This document shows, in pieces, positions 1 through 36,493 of a stretch of 64,000 nucleotides of DNA. The notes under the pieces were generated by a model, which was not told where the DNA came from, searched no databases, and saw only the letters and a list, made by a program, of their open reading frames with translations. Each line of letters begins with the position of its first letter. Position 1 is the first letter of the stretch. The translations under genes were made by a program, and so were the position numbers. Source of the stretch: Mesostigma viride (taxonomy: Eukaryota > Streptophyta > Mesostigmatophyceae > Mesostigmatales > Mesostigmataceae); the NCBI GenBank assembly GCA_009746045.1, contig RPFO01000027.1, positions 5,641,924 through 5,705,923 of the forward strand, read 5' to 3'.

Positions 1-52
1 GGCACGCCAACAAGCAACATGAGCCGGGAATACTAATGGTGAGCCCTATTCC

Positions 53-230
53 ATCTCTCATGAGGAGCCTGAGGTACATTTGTCATCAACTAACGGTGCC
101 CTATTCCGTCCATCTCTCATGAGGAGCCTGACGTACATTTGTCAACAACTAACGGTGCCCTATTCCGTCCATCTCTCATGAGGAGCCTGGCCTACATTTG
201 TCAACAACTGCAACACGGTGTGGCCAGGTT
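53..230. repeat. 59-bp tandem repeat, 3 copies
   Basis: Units begin TCTCTCATGAGGAGCCTG at 53, 112 and 171, nearly identical. They lie in the channel intron after exon 16, where the gene continues off the left edge. No coding exon is seen in 1-336. Confidence 0.9.
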
Positions 231-336
231 ACGAGCACAGACATGGGGCAGTGTTATTGCATGAATGAAAAGGATCATGGTGGGGACGATGAGATGTTGT
301 GTCTTCCTTGATGAACTGCAGGCGGCAGCCACCCAC

Positions 337-24850
<24,514 letters not shown>

Positions 24851-26895
24851 CTCTGCGACCTGGCGATGCGGCGTTTGCCTACACCGAAGGGTCGATTAAA
24901 ATCATAATGCAAACATCGGTCAGGCCTGACGACATGGCAGCGAGCTTCTCGTCGTCAACTGTCGTCAACTCCGCTCCGCTTGCCCAACGAAAACGCGCTC
25001 ACATTGACACAATTTCAGCCTCTAAGCGCGGGCACAGTAAGCGTGGCAGATATGCTTGATGACCGCTAAACAAGCTTGTGCTGCGACCGCTGCCCAATGC
25101 CCAGAGACCGTTGCGAGGCACGGAAACGAGCAGGCGGTCACTGCGGACCACGGACAAACACCACACACCTTGACCTTCAAAACTATGGAAGGTTCTCTCT
25201 ATATAGGTTCAGAGCCTCCAGATCCATACCCCATCACATGCATGAACCACAATTCTGTAATGTATAGGCATGAATTAGGTATATCTGTAGTGGCTGCCGC
25301 ATTTAATAATGGGTATGGGCGTAGCCTCCCGGCAGCCATCGCGGTTGGACCCCGTGCTTAAAAAGGCTTTCCTGCGATGGAACCTGTCACGATGAACAGG
25401 ACAATCATGATCCTAAGATGGAAGTTCTTGAATCTTGACGTTACTGTACAACAGATCCTTCATGCTTACGGTTGCCGACATTTAGTTTAGTTAGTTAGTT
25501 GAATCCCACGCCGACCTACAGTATGAGGTCATACTCGAATACTTGAATTCCTGTTGTTGCCACCACCTTCAGCCATTTATTAATGTCAGATATTGCCATG
25601 TATCAATGTCATTTTTAATGTCAGATAGGCCGACGGCTCTGACACATGCATCCCATTTCAGAACTCGCGGCTGAACGCGCGTTCATCCGCTTCCAACATA
25701 CTACCTAGATATCCGGCCCTAGCTCGGCCAATATAGAATCGAGATTGTAAATAGCAAAATCTGTTTTCAGCGGACGATCCCAAAGGCTGGCCAAGGCTGG
25801 CATGACCAAGGCTGGCATGACCAAGGCTGGGCGCGGCGTTCGGCCGTAACGACGGCATGACAAATCACATAGAATCTCTGCGTTCGGCCGTAACGACGGC
25901 ATGACAAATCACATAGAATCTCTGCGTTCGGCCGTAACGACGGCATGACAAATCACATAGAATGATTAGAATCTCTGTCTGATCCGTGCCATTTGGGACA
26001 AGCTGCGACCGCCACCTGCATGACTGAGTTCGGGTTGGCGCTGCGCTAGGACAGGCAGAATTATGATGGAGGTTCGTGCAGTGTAAGTATCTATGTACAG
26101 TACCTACAGTACCTACTGTAGTATGTAGAGGGCAACACCTCAAGCATGATAAAGCGTGTGCGATGGCGGACAGAGCATCTGAGGCGCACGGAAAACGGCT
26201 GACGGGACGCCAGCTTCCTTTGCTGGTTGGCTGCGACAGGCTTGTCGTCATTTCTAGGGGGATCACTATGGGATGATGTCTCCCGTGACCCGAACTAGGC
26301 GCTGATTCTCGCCGGGATACCAGAGAGCGACTGTCCTGGGTTGCCTTCCGCCACAGCCGTGCTGTCGGCTTTCTGCTTTAACAAGAAGGGCAGGCTTGTC
26401 GCATCCCTGTGGCCAGTTTTCTAAATGGCATTGACTGCTGGCTTTTCAGGCTGTATTCCGGTCTCGACTCATTGAAATGGGGCTGTGAGGCTAGGGGGAA
26501 AGGCCACCTGCCAATCAAGATCGTAATCATCGCCGGTCATATCCGCGCACGCACTCGTCGAGATGACCCATCTCATCAAGTCCCTAAGGGCCTTTAAAAA
26601 GCAAGATTCGCTCCAAGTAAGAGCAAGCGCGCGTATGGCGGCCTTCCTGTGAAACGGTGGTCGCCAACCAATCATGCCTGCGTTGAGCATTCTAGGCTTC
26701 GCGACAGCGACCCCTCAGGGGGTCGGATGGGCCGAATCTAGCTGCGTGTTATCTAGATTGCACGAAGCATGCAGCGGCCGCGCACCGTTGTCGTGCGAAG
26801 CATACACGGCCCGCGTAGTGATTGGGGACCATCCCGCATTTATTTCCCCCCACCGTGTATCTACTATCTCCCCCCCATGGAATGCTTGCTTTTGC
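24851..26895. other. Divergent intergenic region between channel and uL13 genes
   Basis: Two kb between two genes transcribed away from each other, so it should hold both promoters. Visible: a 15-bp repeat (GGCTGGCATGACCAA) near 25796 and three copies of a 44-bp unit at 25837-25968. No TATA box or convincing ORF was identified. Confidence 0.6.
25837..25968. repeat. 44-bp tandem repeat, 3 copies
   Basis: CGTTCGGCCGTAACGACGGC units at 25837, 25881 and 25925. Confidence 0.93.
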
Positions 26896-29800
26896 ATGCA
26901 GGGCATCCCCGGTTTGAAGTCGCTCGGATGGCGCGTCATTGATGCCAAGGAGCAGGTAAGGGGCTGGGTCCCTGCAACGCATTTGGCGCGCACGGGCACT
27001 ATCGGCGCGTTTGGCATCTAGTGGCAGACCCTTGAAACCACCCTTTGGCATGTGAAGCCTATCACTATGCATGTGAAGCCTAGCATGTGAAGCTTTAGCA
27101 TGTGAAGCCTTGCACTGTGCACATCCCGTGGCCGGCATGTGTACAGTCTAGCAAGGGCACATTCCTAGATGTCCTTGCTCCTAAGGGTCCCCCTCCCCCC
27201 CATTCCGTCCCAACCCTTTGTGTCCTGCTGGCGGTCATCATGCGGTATCAGGTCACGATGGCGTATGAGCTATATGGTCACTATGACCACCACTATGTAG
27301 CTAGTACGTGTAGCGCGCAACTGTTGCTGTCTACGCAAGGGCAAGCCGGGGGCATCGCCACATGTTGCCTGGAGGAGTGGATGTGGATGGTGGCTTTTGC
27401 AGGATAAAGATAGTGCAACGAATACAACAGGCCAGTAGTCTAGCGGGGCAGAGGGGTCGCTCTCGCAAAGCCTAGAGCCAGCTCACCGAATACAACAGGC
27501 CAGCCCACCGAATACAACAGGCCAGCTCACCGAATACAACAGGCCAGCTCACCGAATACAACAGGCCAGCAATCCATTTAGCAATCATTCGTCCTCTGTC
27601 CTGGTTGTTCACCCTCAGTCCACCCACTGGCGCCAAGTGCGGCTGCATGCAATGGACGTACTTGCTGGGAGCAGATGGTGCGCGTTTTAGTAGAGGTAAT
27701 GCTTGGGCAACTCAGGCGTATACTCTAATGCTGACTAGAAGCAGACAATCTGGTTTGATCACCTGGGTGGCTGCTTTGTGAAGCTATTCAACGGGGGGGT
27801 ACCCGGAGACACGATGCAAATAGGAGGAGCATCACGCCCTTCCAACGTTGCCTTGCGGATTTGTAGTTCGTTTCTTTCCTTTTAACCTAACTCCCCCCCA
27901 ACCTAACCCCCAACCTCCTTTTCAACCCCAGGTGTTGGGGGCACGCGTGTCCTCCCAGATCCGCCCCACCCTGCCATGCCTCTCCTTTCTTTCCCCTTTC
28001 CTTATTTTTTTCCATTAACCACCGATGCGTAACTCTCCACGGTTGCACACACCGTCCTCTCCACCGCACTCACCAGCGCGACCAGCATCACCACTGCCCG
28101 GTACTTGGCCGCCCAGATGGCACCGCCACCCAATGGTTTGCGTCCTTCCTTGACATTAAGCAAGCAACATACCTTACAGCGTACCTTATAACATACCTTA
28201 TAGCGTACCTTATAACATACCTTACAACGTACCTTATAACATACCTTATAGCGTACCTTATAACATACCTTATAGCGTACCTTATAACATACCTTATGGC
28301 GTACCTTACAACATACCTTATTGGCGTAACCGCATAACCCCACTGCCCAACCACCACCCGTCCGGCCACGCCCACCACCGCTCCACCCATCACAACCAGG
28401 TGCTGGGCCGGCTCTCCGCCTACTCTTCTTTGCAGGGCCTGTCGGGAGCACGCCACCCTGTCTTCTCCTCTTCGTTCTTGACGATGACACTGTAACGCAC
28501 ACACGCATGCACACACACACACACACACACACCACAACCAGGTTCTGGGCCGGCTGTCCGCCCAGATCGCGCGCGTGCTGCTGGGCAAGGACAAGCCGAC
28601 GTACGACCCGACGCAGGAGCGCGCGGACATGGTGGTCGTGCTCAACGCAAAGGACGTCAAGCTCACGGGCAAGAAGCTGGACAAGATGGTCTACCGGTGG
28701 CACACGGGGTGAGGGGGTGGTGGCTTGCTTTGTCAGGCAGATGCGGCGGTTGGCTGTTGAGGGCTAGGATGGGAGGGGGATGGGCAAGAAGCTGGACAAG
28801 ATCGTATTCTGGTGGCGCACGGGGTGAGGATGGGACAGTTGCCTACCCATGGGTTTGTGAGGGCTCCAATGGGAGGGGGATGGACAAGAGGGTGGACATG
28901 TGGCACAAGGGTGTGAAGCTGGGATAGCCTTGTTTTCAACTTCCAAGGTAGCGTGGTCGTTCGTTTTCAAGAGTTATTGCGCTTGATGCGAGCGACAGCA
29001 GGTAGACGAGCGACAACACGGTGTACCTGTGTCAAGACCAGTAGTTCTACTTACTCTGTCTGTTCAAAGCCCTGACGTGCCTCAGGGTTCAAGTATTCTG
29101 ACACAATTCATGGGAACAGTTCATGTCTGCCTGCCATCCATTATCCACTTCATGGGTGCTTTTATTCATTTAAACAGTCCACTTTACGACCAACCTTTGT
29201 GCCGGCAGCTCGCATGTTGGGCTATAATACTTGCACCCCTCCCCTGTTGCATGTCCCTGTGTCATGGCACACACCCCTCTTTCCATCATGCGTCCATGTG
29301 ACCACACACAATGGTTTTCACTATTTGCGGCGTGCCAAATCAGAACATGTTCAACTCGACGCCTATCCCTGCCTGGCACCGCAGCCGGCCGAGTTTGGTT
29401 GCTAACACCCCCCCCTAAAACATATTCACATAGCAGCATATGATTTATATCCATAATTCTGTCTCCGTCCTCGCAGCTGGCCGGGCCTGTGTGCTTACAC
29501 CCCCCCCTAAAACATATTCACATGTCTGATTTTGATCCATTATCCTGTCTCTGTCCCCGCAGCTGGCCGGGCGGCCTTCACGAGCAGACGGCCAAGCACT
29601 ACATGGACAAGGAGCCGAGCGTGTTGATCCGCCATGCGGTGCTGGGCATGCTGCCGCGCAACGCCCTGTTCGAGGTAAGTGGGGGCCATGTATGTGTGTG
29701 GTTGTGGTGGCTGTTGATATGAGGGTGTGCTGCGTGCGTGTCCAAGTTGGCGTGGGGGCGATATGCGTGCATTAGCATGAGACATGCGTGGCAAGGACTT

Positions 29801-30012
29801 CCCTTTTGTTCTGCTCCTTTCCTGCAGCTCTTTTTCTCGTTGGTCCTTTCTTTTCTGCATCCTTTTTGTTGTTGTTGATGATTGACTTTTGGTGTGGCTG
29901 ATCAGATTCAAAACAGGAGCGCATTGGATGAAGAAAATCTTGTAGCGTTCCATGAACCCCTGCGGGCACGAGATATGGGACATGGTACAAGCAGCGGCGT
30001 GATGTACTACCT

Positions 30013-30067
<55 letters not shown>

Positions 30068-31243
30068 ATTGTTCTGTACTACTATCATGCATCTTAATGC
30101 TCTCTTTTGGTATGGGGCCTTCATGGTTCTCTCGCCTGCATGGTCTCCCGCCTGTCTGTTTGTTTATCAGCGAGACAACCAGCGCAGGCCAGAAATGTTT
30201 ATCTCCTCCCCCGCATGATTTTATCTTTCATATTGATAACGGGGGTAAGCAGATCTATCAGTGTTTGCGGACACTACACCGCCCGCTTCGGTAGTTTAAT
30301 GAAATAAAGAATTGCTCAAAACATTTCCGCCCAAAAACGTTAAAACAAACAAAGAAATTTTAATTAACTAACTCCCAGGGCTGTGGATCGGAGTAAAGAT
30401 GTCCTTACTAAACAAACAAAGCAAATTAATATACTAAATCTTGGAGACTCTGGGGGGGTACCTGGTGGAAAAAACAAACAAACAGTCGTTAACAAGTATT
30501 TCAAAACTGACTTTCGGCGACTTTGATGCTGCAGCTGGATCGGGCTTGACGAGAGCTGTCGAATGCCGTATAGTTGCTAGTCCAGGATATGGATCAGTAG
30601 TAGAACACTAGTAGTCTAGGACCACCTTGTATTAGTCTATGGATCCAGTATTATAATAACCCTGTCGGTACACCGGCGCGGGAATACACTCAACTCAACT
30701 GCATTCGACAGTTGTTAGTAGGGAATACATGTACAAGGGCCGGCCGAATGTAGGGGACGGCCGCGTGTACATGTGCCGTATCTACCAAACAAACAAAAGA
30801 ATAGTATTGAGTCTATACCCAGCTGCCTTGAACGGCTGCACGACAAAAGAAAAAACAAAGAATTTTAAGTAAATAAAGAAAAGTCGGGGTCCTTACTTGT
30901 CTTCAAACAATCGATCCAGGGTAATTCAAAATTCGCCCAGGGCAGAAATTGAGGGTGCATTAAAACTACTAATGCGGGCGGTGTATTTTTTGCGCCACCC
31001 TGATCTCCCACCTGTCATCGGCTTTCATAATTTTTTACCGATTGATGCCCCCCCACCCCACTGCCCACCCCGCAGACGCGCTCGCGCAAGCTGCGCATCT
31101 TCCCCGGCGAGGAGCACCCGTTCAAGGACAAGCCGCTGGTCCCACTGGAGATGCCGCCACGCCGCGTGAGCAAGCCGTGGAAGAAGATGCCGGGCCGCAT
31201 GGCGGTGGTCAAGGAGGACGGCACGGTGGAGTACCTGAACTAA
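26896..31243 (+). CDS. Large-subunit ribosomal protein uL13 (mitochondrial/bacterial type)
   Basis: Structural protein of the large ribosomal subunit, bacterial L13 family, so probably of the mitochondrial (or plastid) ribosome. Exons 26896-26955, 28542-28708, 29563-29674 and 31076-31243 join in phase to 168 residues ending YLN-TAA. Family motifs in order: WRVIDAKEQVLGRLSAQIA; GKDKPTYDP; DMVVVLNAKDVKLTGKKL; YRWHTGWPGGL; AVLGMLPRN; LRIFPGEEHPF. The start is uncertain: the frame is open back to ATG 26674, which would add 74 residues that could act as a targeting peptide, whereas ATG 26896 gives the usual short N-terminus. Exon edges are echoed in the introns and after the stop (see findings). 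Divergent from the channel gene. Confidence 0.9.
27465..27570. repeat. 22-bp tandem repeat (CCAGCTCACCGAATACAACA)
   Basis: About five copies in uL13 intron 1. Confidence 0.9.
28160..28325. repeat. 24-bp tandem repeat (ACCTTATAACATACCTTATA)
   Basis: About seven copies in uL13 intron 1, lying between two echoes of the exon 2 acceptor (28090-28125 and 28387-28440). Confidence 0.92.
29362..29565 (+). repeat. Three tandem copies of the uL13 exon 3 acceptor region
   Basis: Units of about 90 bp each end in a pyrimidine tract, CGCAG and CTGGCCGGG or a variant: AG at about 29382, at 29478 and at the true site 29562. The block ACACCCCCCCCTAAAACAT is shared between units. Confidence 0.88.
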
Positions 31244-31304
31244 CCATGGAGGCCTGCGTTGATTAGCCCTTTAGGGAGCTAATTGTAGTTTAGGTTGAGG
31301 GGCT

Positions 31305-31450
31305 GTGATGGTGGTCAAGGAGGATGGCACGGTTGAGTACCTGAACTAAGACCTGCCTTCATTTACCCCTTGGAGGAGTTTATTTAGGCCTGGAGCCTTA
31401 AATGGCCGTTGTCAAGAAAGATGGAGCGATTAAAAATGAGCACGGTTAAT
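31305..31450 (+). repeat. Decayed copies of the uL13 terminal exon end including the stop
   Basis: 31305-31350 repeats ATGGTGGTCAAGGAGGA...TACCTGAACTAA, against the true 31206-31243; 31401-31450 is a weaker third copy. They lie in the 3' flank. Confidence 0.88.
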
Positions 31451-33649
31451 CCGGACATCGGCTCGACCAGAACCTGTGCCTGCCTTGGTTGGCCCGTGAG
31501 AGTTCATTGTGTTGTGAAGTCGAAGATTCTCACTGTGCAGTCGACCTGGGAAAGGTTGTGAAGTACATGTCAAGTAAAGTTCAAGTAGATGTCAAGTACA
31601 TGTCAAGTAATGTGACTTTCTATCCTGCCTGAGTCAGCCATGAGGAGTCAGTCTGTCTTGCGCCCAATCAATTATGTATCATGTGCTCGATTGATTGGGC
31701 AATGGAGCGTTACATTTGGAGGCACAGTGCTAGTACATGACTCTGACGAGTTGGCGCCAATGACTGTCGCAGAGCTCTTTCCCTGGCAGTGATGCGTTGT
31801 TTCAGATCAAACCGAGGGAGATTGGAGACATGATCTGGAACATCGCGATCGGCAGTTCTCGGAACACGCCGCTGTGAGGAAGAGGCAATTCTTCCCCATG
31901 TTGGCAATACCTTGTTCTTGCAGGAGGGAGCAATCTTGTGCTTGGCGCCTTGAAGTGGAAGTAAGGGCACAACACAACGGCCGAGAAACCTTGTCACCTG
32001 TCGGTTTTTCTTATGTTGGTCATGAGAGACAGAGCCAGGTTAAATCCCTCACATGGGCCCGCAGGGGCTTCATGCTCACACTTGTTGTCTCATTTTAAAC
32101 AGTTGACATGTATTGTCTCACTTGAGCGGTCCATGAGCAACCCCGCAATGGGGGTCTTGTGGGCAATGGACCTTGGACTCCTTGGACCTGGTGTGCTGAT
32201 CGATAGTCATGGCAGCCACGCTTGCACTCCTTTGGTATATCTGTGGGATGCTACCGCTCTTCATTTGGCTTCGATTAAGTAATTAATGAATGGATAACCT
32301 ACTACTACCTCAGTGTGGAGGATATGTAACACATATCCCTGAGAAGGGCTGTATAGTTTTTAATACATTCAAAGCAACAACCTCCAGGTGGGGGGTGTAA
32401 ACTGCGACCTGCTCTGGGTGCACAAGATGCACCTGCACCACCATGGTGTATCATACCAAAAGGCCTGACATCGGGTGGAAGATGATCATGGCTAATCAAT
32501 AGCTCGAGGCTGCACATGTATGTCAAAGAGACAACCAGCGCAGGGTATGTGGCAGTCTCAGCAGAGAGTGAATCTCTGCATATAGGCAAAGTGCGTGGTT
32601 AGTAAGAGGCTAATACATCATCTGGTGTGGGTCCCATCACGGGCATACACATGTAGGTGTGGCCACGTCAGCTAGGCTTTACTATGTTGCAATATACTGC
32701 TACTGCTACTAAACTAGAGCCCCTAAGCTGGGGTTGTGGGAGTCGGCTGCCATGGCTTGTGGTCGACGTAGATAGCAGCCCCCCTCCAGTAGACCGGCTT
32801 CTCCCCCGCTGCTTGCCGGAGCTAGAGGTAGGTCGGCCATAGCTCACGTCGTTTATGTCAAGGAGACAACCAGCGTCGTTAATGTTGTTGCTAGCATAGC
32901 TCCCGTCGTTAATGTTGTTGCTGCGCCAGCGTCAAGTCGTCGTCCAGTGTGTAGGGTCGCCCTGTGAGCCTCTTGCGACGCTTGAGGAACAGCATCTTGT
33001 CCGCCATGGCCTCAAAGGTAAGGAGCAGCGGGGGTGGTCCAGTCTTATCCCACGAGCGGGGATCGAAGGCGGATATAGCCCCCAGTCGGACCTCACCCCT
33101 GAGACATGGGGACAAGGATGGCGTCCTCAAGGCACCGGCCTGTGCAAGGGTCTCGGAGGTCTCCCTTAGCAGCTGGGGGAAGACTGTGCTTGACGATGCG
33201 TACATTAAGGCGGCATTAATTTGTTGAGCTCGACTTCCTCGCGGCGCCCTGTCGAGCTCCTGTTACCTGTTGTGCAGTGATGGCGGAGGTGGTACGCGTG
33301 GAGGTGGAGTGGTTCCGTAGCAATGATCGCGGCCCAGCTAGGTAGCTGCATGACCGGATCACCTGCCTGGCCAGCGGGTGCTGGCTCGGCAGCTATGTCC
33401 TTCACCGCCTGGGTGGTGAGGCCCGCGGTGTTCTGCAGGCACTGGCAAGGGCGACGGCGTGGTCCGCGAGCTGCTTGTCCAGCTCGAGGAGGTGGGCAGT
33501 GATGGTGGCGGTGGTGGTGGTACGTGGCGGCGGTGGACGCGTGGAGGCGAGGAGGGAGGAGATGGTGGTTGTTGGTGGCGGTGCAGGTGATGAGAAGGGG
33601 GAGCTCGGCAGCCAGCGTGCCTCCCATGGGCCTCCACATCTGCAGGGAC
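31451..33649. other. Intergenic stretch with SINE, no recognised gene
   Basis: Holds the SINE at 32280-32500 and short repeats. ORFs at 32909-33693 show no recognisable family and overlap one another on both strands. Confidence 0.5.
32280..32500 (-). mobile_element. SINE copy homologous to 22768-22977
   Basis: It shares the AGGGATATGTG...CAT 3' segment, the CTCTGGGTGCAC core and the ATTAATT tail, all in minus orientation. No clean target duplication was found. The motif GAGACAACCAGCGCAGG lies just beyond it at 32528. Confidence 0.65.
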
Positions 33650-34640
33650 TGTCAGAGGGGAGTCACGTGCAGCCTGCTCGAAGGCCTCCTTGAGGAGGGC
33701 GCGGAAGTAGGTCGCGTAAGTAGGCCGGCCAGCAATTGCTGTGGGTAGGTCATGACATGTTTGCCTACCTTTTTAGGTATGTCCTTGGGGCCAGCAGGCC
33801 AGGTCAGGACATATGTCGCCCTGGCTGGCCAAGCCGCTGGGGGCGCCGGCAAGACCGAGGTCGGTATCTACCTGCCTGGTGCGAGCAAGATGTCCTACGA
33901 ATGCTATCCTACGCTGTCTAATCTCGTCCGAAATGCGGGGCATACCCTGGTACAAAGATTCTACAGACCTATGTGTGGAAAAACCTACGTTCGGGGCCCA
34001 TGGCGGAGCATCCTGCTTACCGTGCCGTTCAGCCGTGTGGCCAGCGTGTCCGTGAGCGTCCATGCCTCGGCGCAATAGGTGAGCACCGTGAGGACCAGGA
34101 CCTTGAGGAGCATGTGCTTGCGGTGCTCGCCGAGGTCCTTCGAGTGCCAGTAGGTTTTGAGTGAACGATGCCTAGCCCAGGCCAGGCCGATGCGGGTGTC
34201 CATATCGTCGGCAGTGTCGGGGAGCATGCTCCCCAGCGGTTTGAAGCGATCACGGAACGGGACCTCCGTCCCGTCTATAGCAGCCGCGGCAGCGGCGGGC
34301 GACTGGAAGCCCCAATTACCATCGCCTCAGTTTTGACACTAATCTCCAACCCCACCGCCTGCGCAGGCCTCCAAGCCCAGACGGTCCAGCCAGGTCTGAA
34401 TGTGCTCGGGGCTCTCGATGACGGTGGTATCATCCGCATAAATCAGGTCGGACAAGGGGTAGCCAGGGCCATCGCCGCCATATTCGCGGTCGTTAAGGAT
34501 GTCCAAGCCGGGCTCGAACCCCTTAAGAGCAGTAAAGCACGCGCCTGGCGCATGGCATATGATCCACGATGCAATAATGAACAGATATGGGGACAGGACA
34601 CAACCTTGCCACACCCCGTGGTGAAGGGGGAATGGTGGTA
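33650..34640 (-). mobile_element. LINE (non-LTR retrotransposon) reverse transcriptase remnant
   Basis: Minus-strand fragments in three frames, in the right order for a LINE polymerase: 34614-34339 has QGCVLSPYLF and the catalytic LIYADDTTVI (YADD); 34227-33985 has RIGLAWARHRSLKTYW...VLTVLTYCAEAW; 34075-33773 has ISDEIRQRRIAFVGHLAR; 33852-33652 has IPKKVGKHVMTYPQQLLAGLL. At least two frameshifts separate them, and the fingers of the reverse transcriptase and any endonuclease upstream are missing (5' truncated). It cannot encode an active protein as it stands. The last segment is also found at 54154-54336, so the family has at least two copies here. Confidence 0.8.
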
Positions 34641-34738
34641 TAATTAATTAATTACCAATATATGATATCCCCATGCATAGCTACAGTTACGTGTAAATTA
34701 ACATTAATTCATTATAATTATTAACTAATCCCGATAGC

Positions 34739-34841
34739 TTGGGCGATAGATTGGGGAGACGTCCACTACATCTTAATTTGGGAATTCATTGCTCCGTGGT
34801 CCCCCAACGGGGACACGAGACTAATTAATGAATGAAGTAAT
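34739..34841 (+). mobile_element. About 103-bp SINE-like retroposon with target duplication
   Basis: TAATCCCGATAGC (34726-34738) and TAATCCCAATAGC (34842-34854) flank an insert ending in the hairpin GTGGTCCCCCAACGGGGACAC and an ATTA-type tail. It is homologous at its 3' end to 11161-11259. Confidence 0.75.
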
Positions 34842-34993
34842 TAATCCCAATAGCACAGCCACCGACGATGCTAGTTATAAACTCATGCGTGCCGCAATCG
34901 GTTTGTTGCTCAACCAGATCCAAGCAAGGCAGCCATCCTTGCTGGCTGTGAGCTAGCTAGCTCCTGTACACTTCGCCTGCTTTCTTGCGGCTG

Positions 34994-36493
34994 TTAGCCT
35001 CCAGGTTGCTCAGTATAGCAAGACTGAACCCACGCCCCCCTCCCCACAAGGCATTTGACAATCTCCACGCTTCCACTGTAAACTGCTGCGTAGAGAGCCG
35101 GCTCCGCACATGTCCACCCGGCATCATGGGGCCTCTTGCCCCTGCGCACTGCGTTCGGGTTTGCTCCCGCTTTAAGCAGGCCCTCGACCACGGCCAAACT
35201 CTTCACTTGGATGGCACGGAAAAGTGCCGTGTCGTTGTGGTAATCGATGTTCCTCATATTGTCGTGGTATTCGCGCTCGACCTGGCCCTTTACTCCGGCA
35301 CGTAGCTGGGCATCCACTGCTGGCATCAGTCCATGCTCAGCAGCAACATAAAGACATCCAGCCAGAAAGTATACATCTCTTTCTTTCTTCAACATCTCCT
35401 GCACCAGCGCCTCGTTCCGAACGATGGTCTGCGTTGCTGTAGGTGTGGCGCAGCCTTTCGCAAGAATTTTTGCGCCTGCCTCAAACAGCAGGGTGGCCAC
35501 ATCCTGGCGGTTCGCTGTCAAGACGAGCAGCAAAGGCGTATCCTCACTATCGGGGCGGTACCTGGTGCGATGGAAAGTACGAACAGCATCAACTACCACC
35601 CCGGGCGCACGCAGAAGTGCTTTTACCACATTCTTGTTCGTGGCGACATGAAGAGCCGTTTCCCCGCCGACTTCCATATGTATGGAAGCGGCCTCATTAA
35701 CATGCGCACCTGCAGCTAGTAATGCCTCCACGATCTCAGCAAACCCTTTTGCTGCGGCGATGTGGAGTGCAGGCCAATACGAATAAAAGGTCTGCCATGG
35801 GTGACTGTAGGGGCTCCGCTGCTGTTTATTGACGTTCACTTGAGCCCCTGCCTCGATCAAGAGCTTGACCGCGTCAAGCTTCCCATGCTCGATCGCAAGG
35901 ATAAGTGGCGTGCTATAGTTCTTATCCAGTGAGTTCATGTCCATGCCGAACTGGGCAAGGTGCTTGATGACGTCCACCCGCCCTACCTGAGCTGCCATGT
36001 GCAACGGTGTGGAACCAGACCCCTGATTCGAGCAGCCACTTCTCCGCCGCCTTTCCAGCCACTTCTCCGCCGCCTTGTCTTGCTTCTTGGCCACCCCCTG
36101 TGCCTTGCAGTTCACCAGCTCCAGCTCCAGCTTTGACCGGGCGAGCTCCTCCTGCATTAGCTTCTGCTTCACTGCCGCCAGCTCCTCTTTCATCACCTTG
36201 AGCTCTTTCTCATGCTTTGCCTTCAGCTCCAGCCTCACTGCGCGCCGGTCTTGCTCCTGTTCGGCTCGCGGTCGTTGTTGGGTGGTTTGCTGAGGGGATC
36301 CTTGGCCGCTGCTCAGGTTCAGGAGGCTCAGCCAATGCTGGTCATGGACGGTAACGCCACATGCAAGTACCAATGGACGACAAAAGAGCATAGGAGTTAG
36401 CGAGCCAGTGTGGATGCCAATGGCATGGTACTTGTCCATGGCGATTGAGGCGAACGTAAATACCACATCAAATGTTGGCATTGCATGGTACAT
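34994..36493 (-). CDS. Coiled-coil and ankyrin-repeat protein
   Basis: Single open frame of 499 codons. Residues about 75-150 form a charged coiled coil (RRAVRLELKAKHEKELKVMKEE and on). From about residue 160 there are ankyrin repeats: STPLHMAAQVGRVDVIKHLA, STPLILAIEHGKLDAVKLLI, PALHIAAAKGFAEIVEALL, TALHVATNKNVVKALL, then weaker ones up to PALYAAVYSGSVEIVKCLV. Ankyrin repeats bind other proteins; no catalytic domain is seen and the partner is unknown. The frame ends abruptly after the last repeat. The first about 60 residues do not look like a folded domain, so the true start may be an internal Met or an upstream exon. It lies on the same strand as, and 2.3 kb downstream of, the broken U-box kinase; the two could once have been one locus (inference). 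Confidence 0.7.
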   Translation of the reverse strand: MYHAMPTFDVVFTFASIAMDKYHAIGIHTGSLTPMLFCRPLVLACGVTVHDQHWLSLLNLSSGQGSPQQTTQQRPRAEQEQDRRAVRLELKAKHEKELKVMKEELAAVKQKLMQEELARSKLELELVNCKAQGVAKKQDKAAEKWLERRRRSGCSNQGSGSTPLHMAAQVGRVDVIKHLAQFGMDMNSLDKNYSTPLILAIEHGKLDAVKLLIEAGAQVNVNKQQRSPYSHPWQTFYSYWPALHIAAAKGFAEIVEALLAAGAHVNEAASIHMEVGGETALHVATNKNVVKALLRAPGVVVDAVRTFHRTRYRPDSEDTPLLLVLTANRQDVATLLFEAGAKILAKGCATPTATQTIVRNEALVQEMLKKERDVYFLAGCLYVAAEHGLMPAVDAQLRAGVKGQVEREYHDNMRNIDYHNDTALFRAIQVKSLAVVEGLLKAGANPNAVRRGKRPHDAGWTCAEPALYAAVYSGSVEIVKCLVGRGAWVQSCYTEQPGG

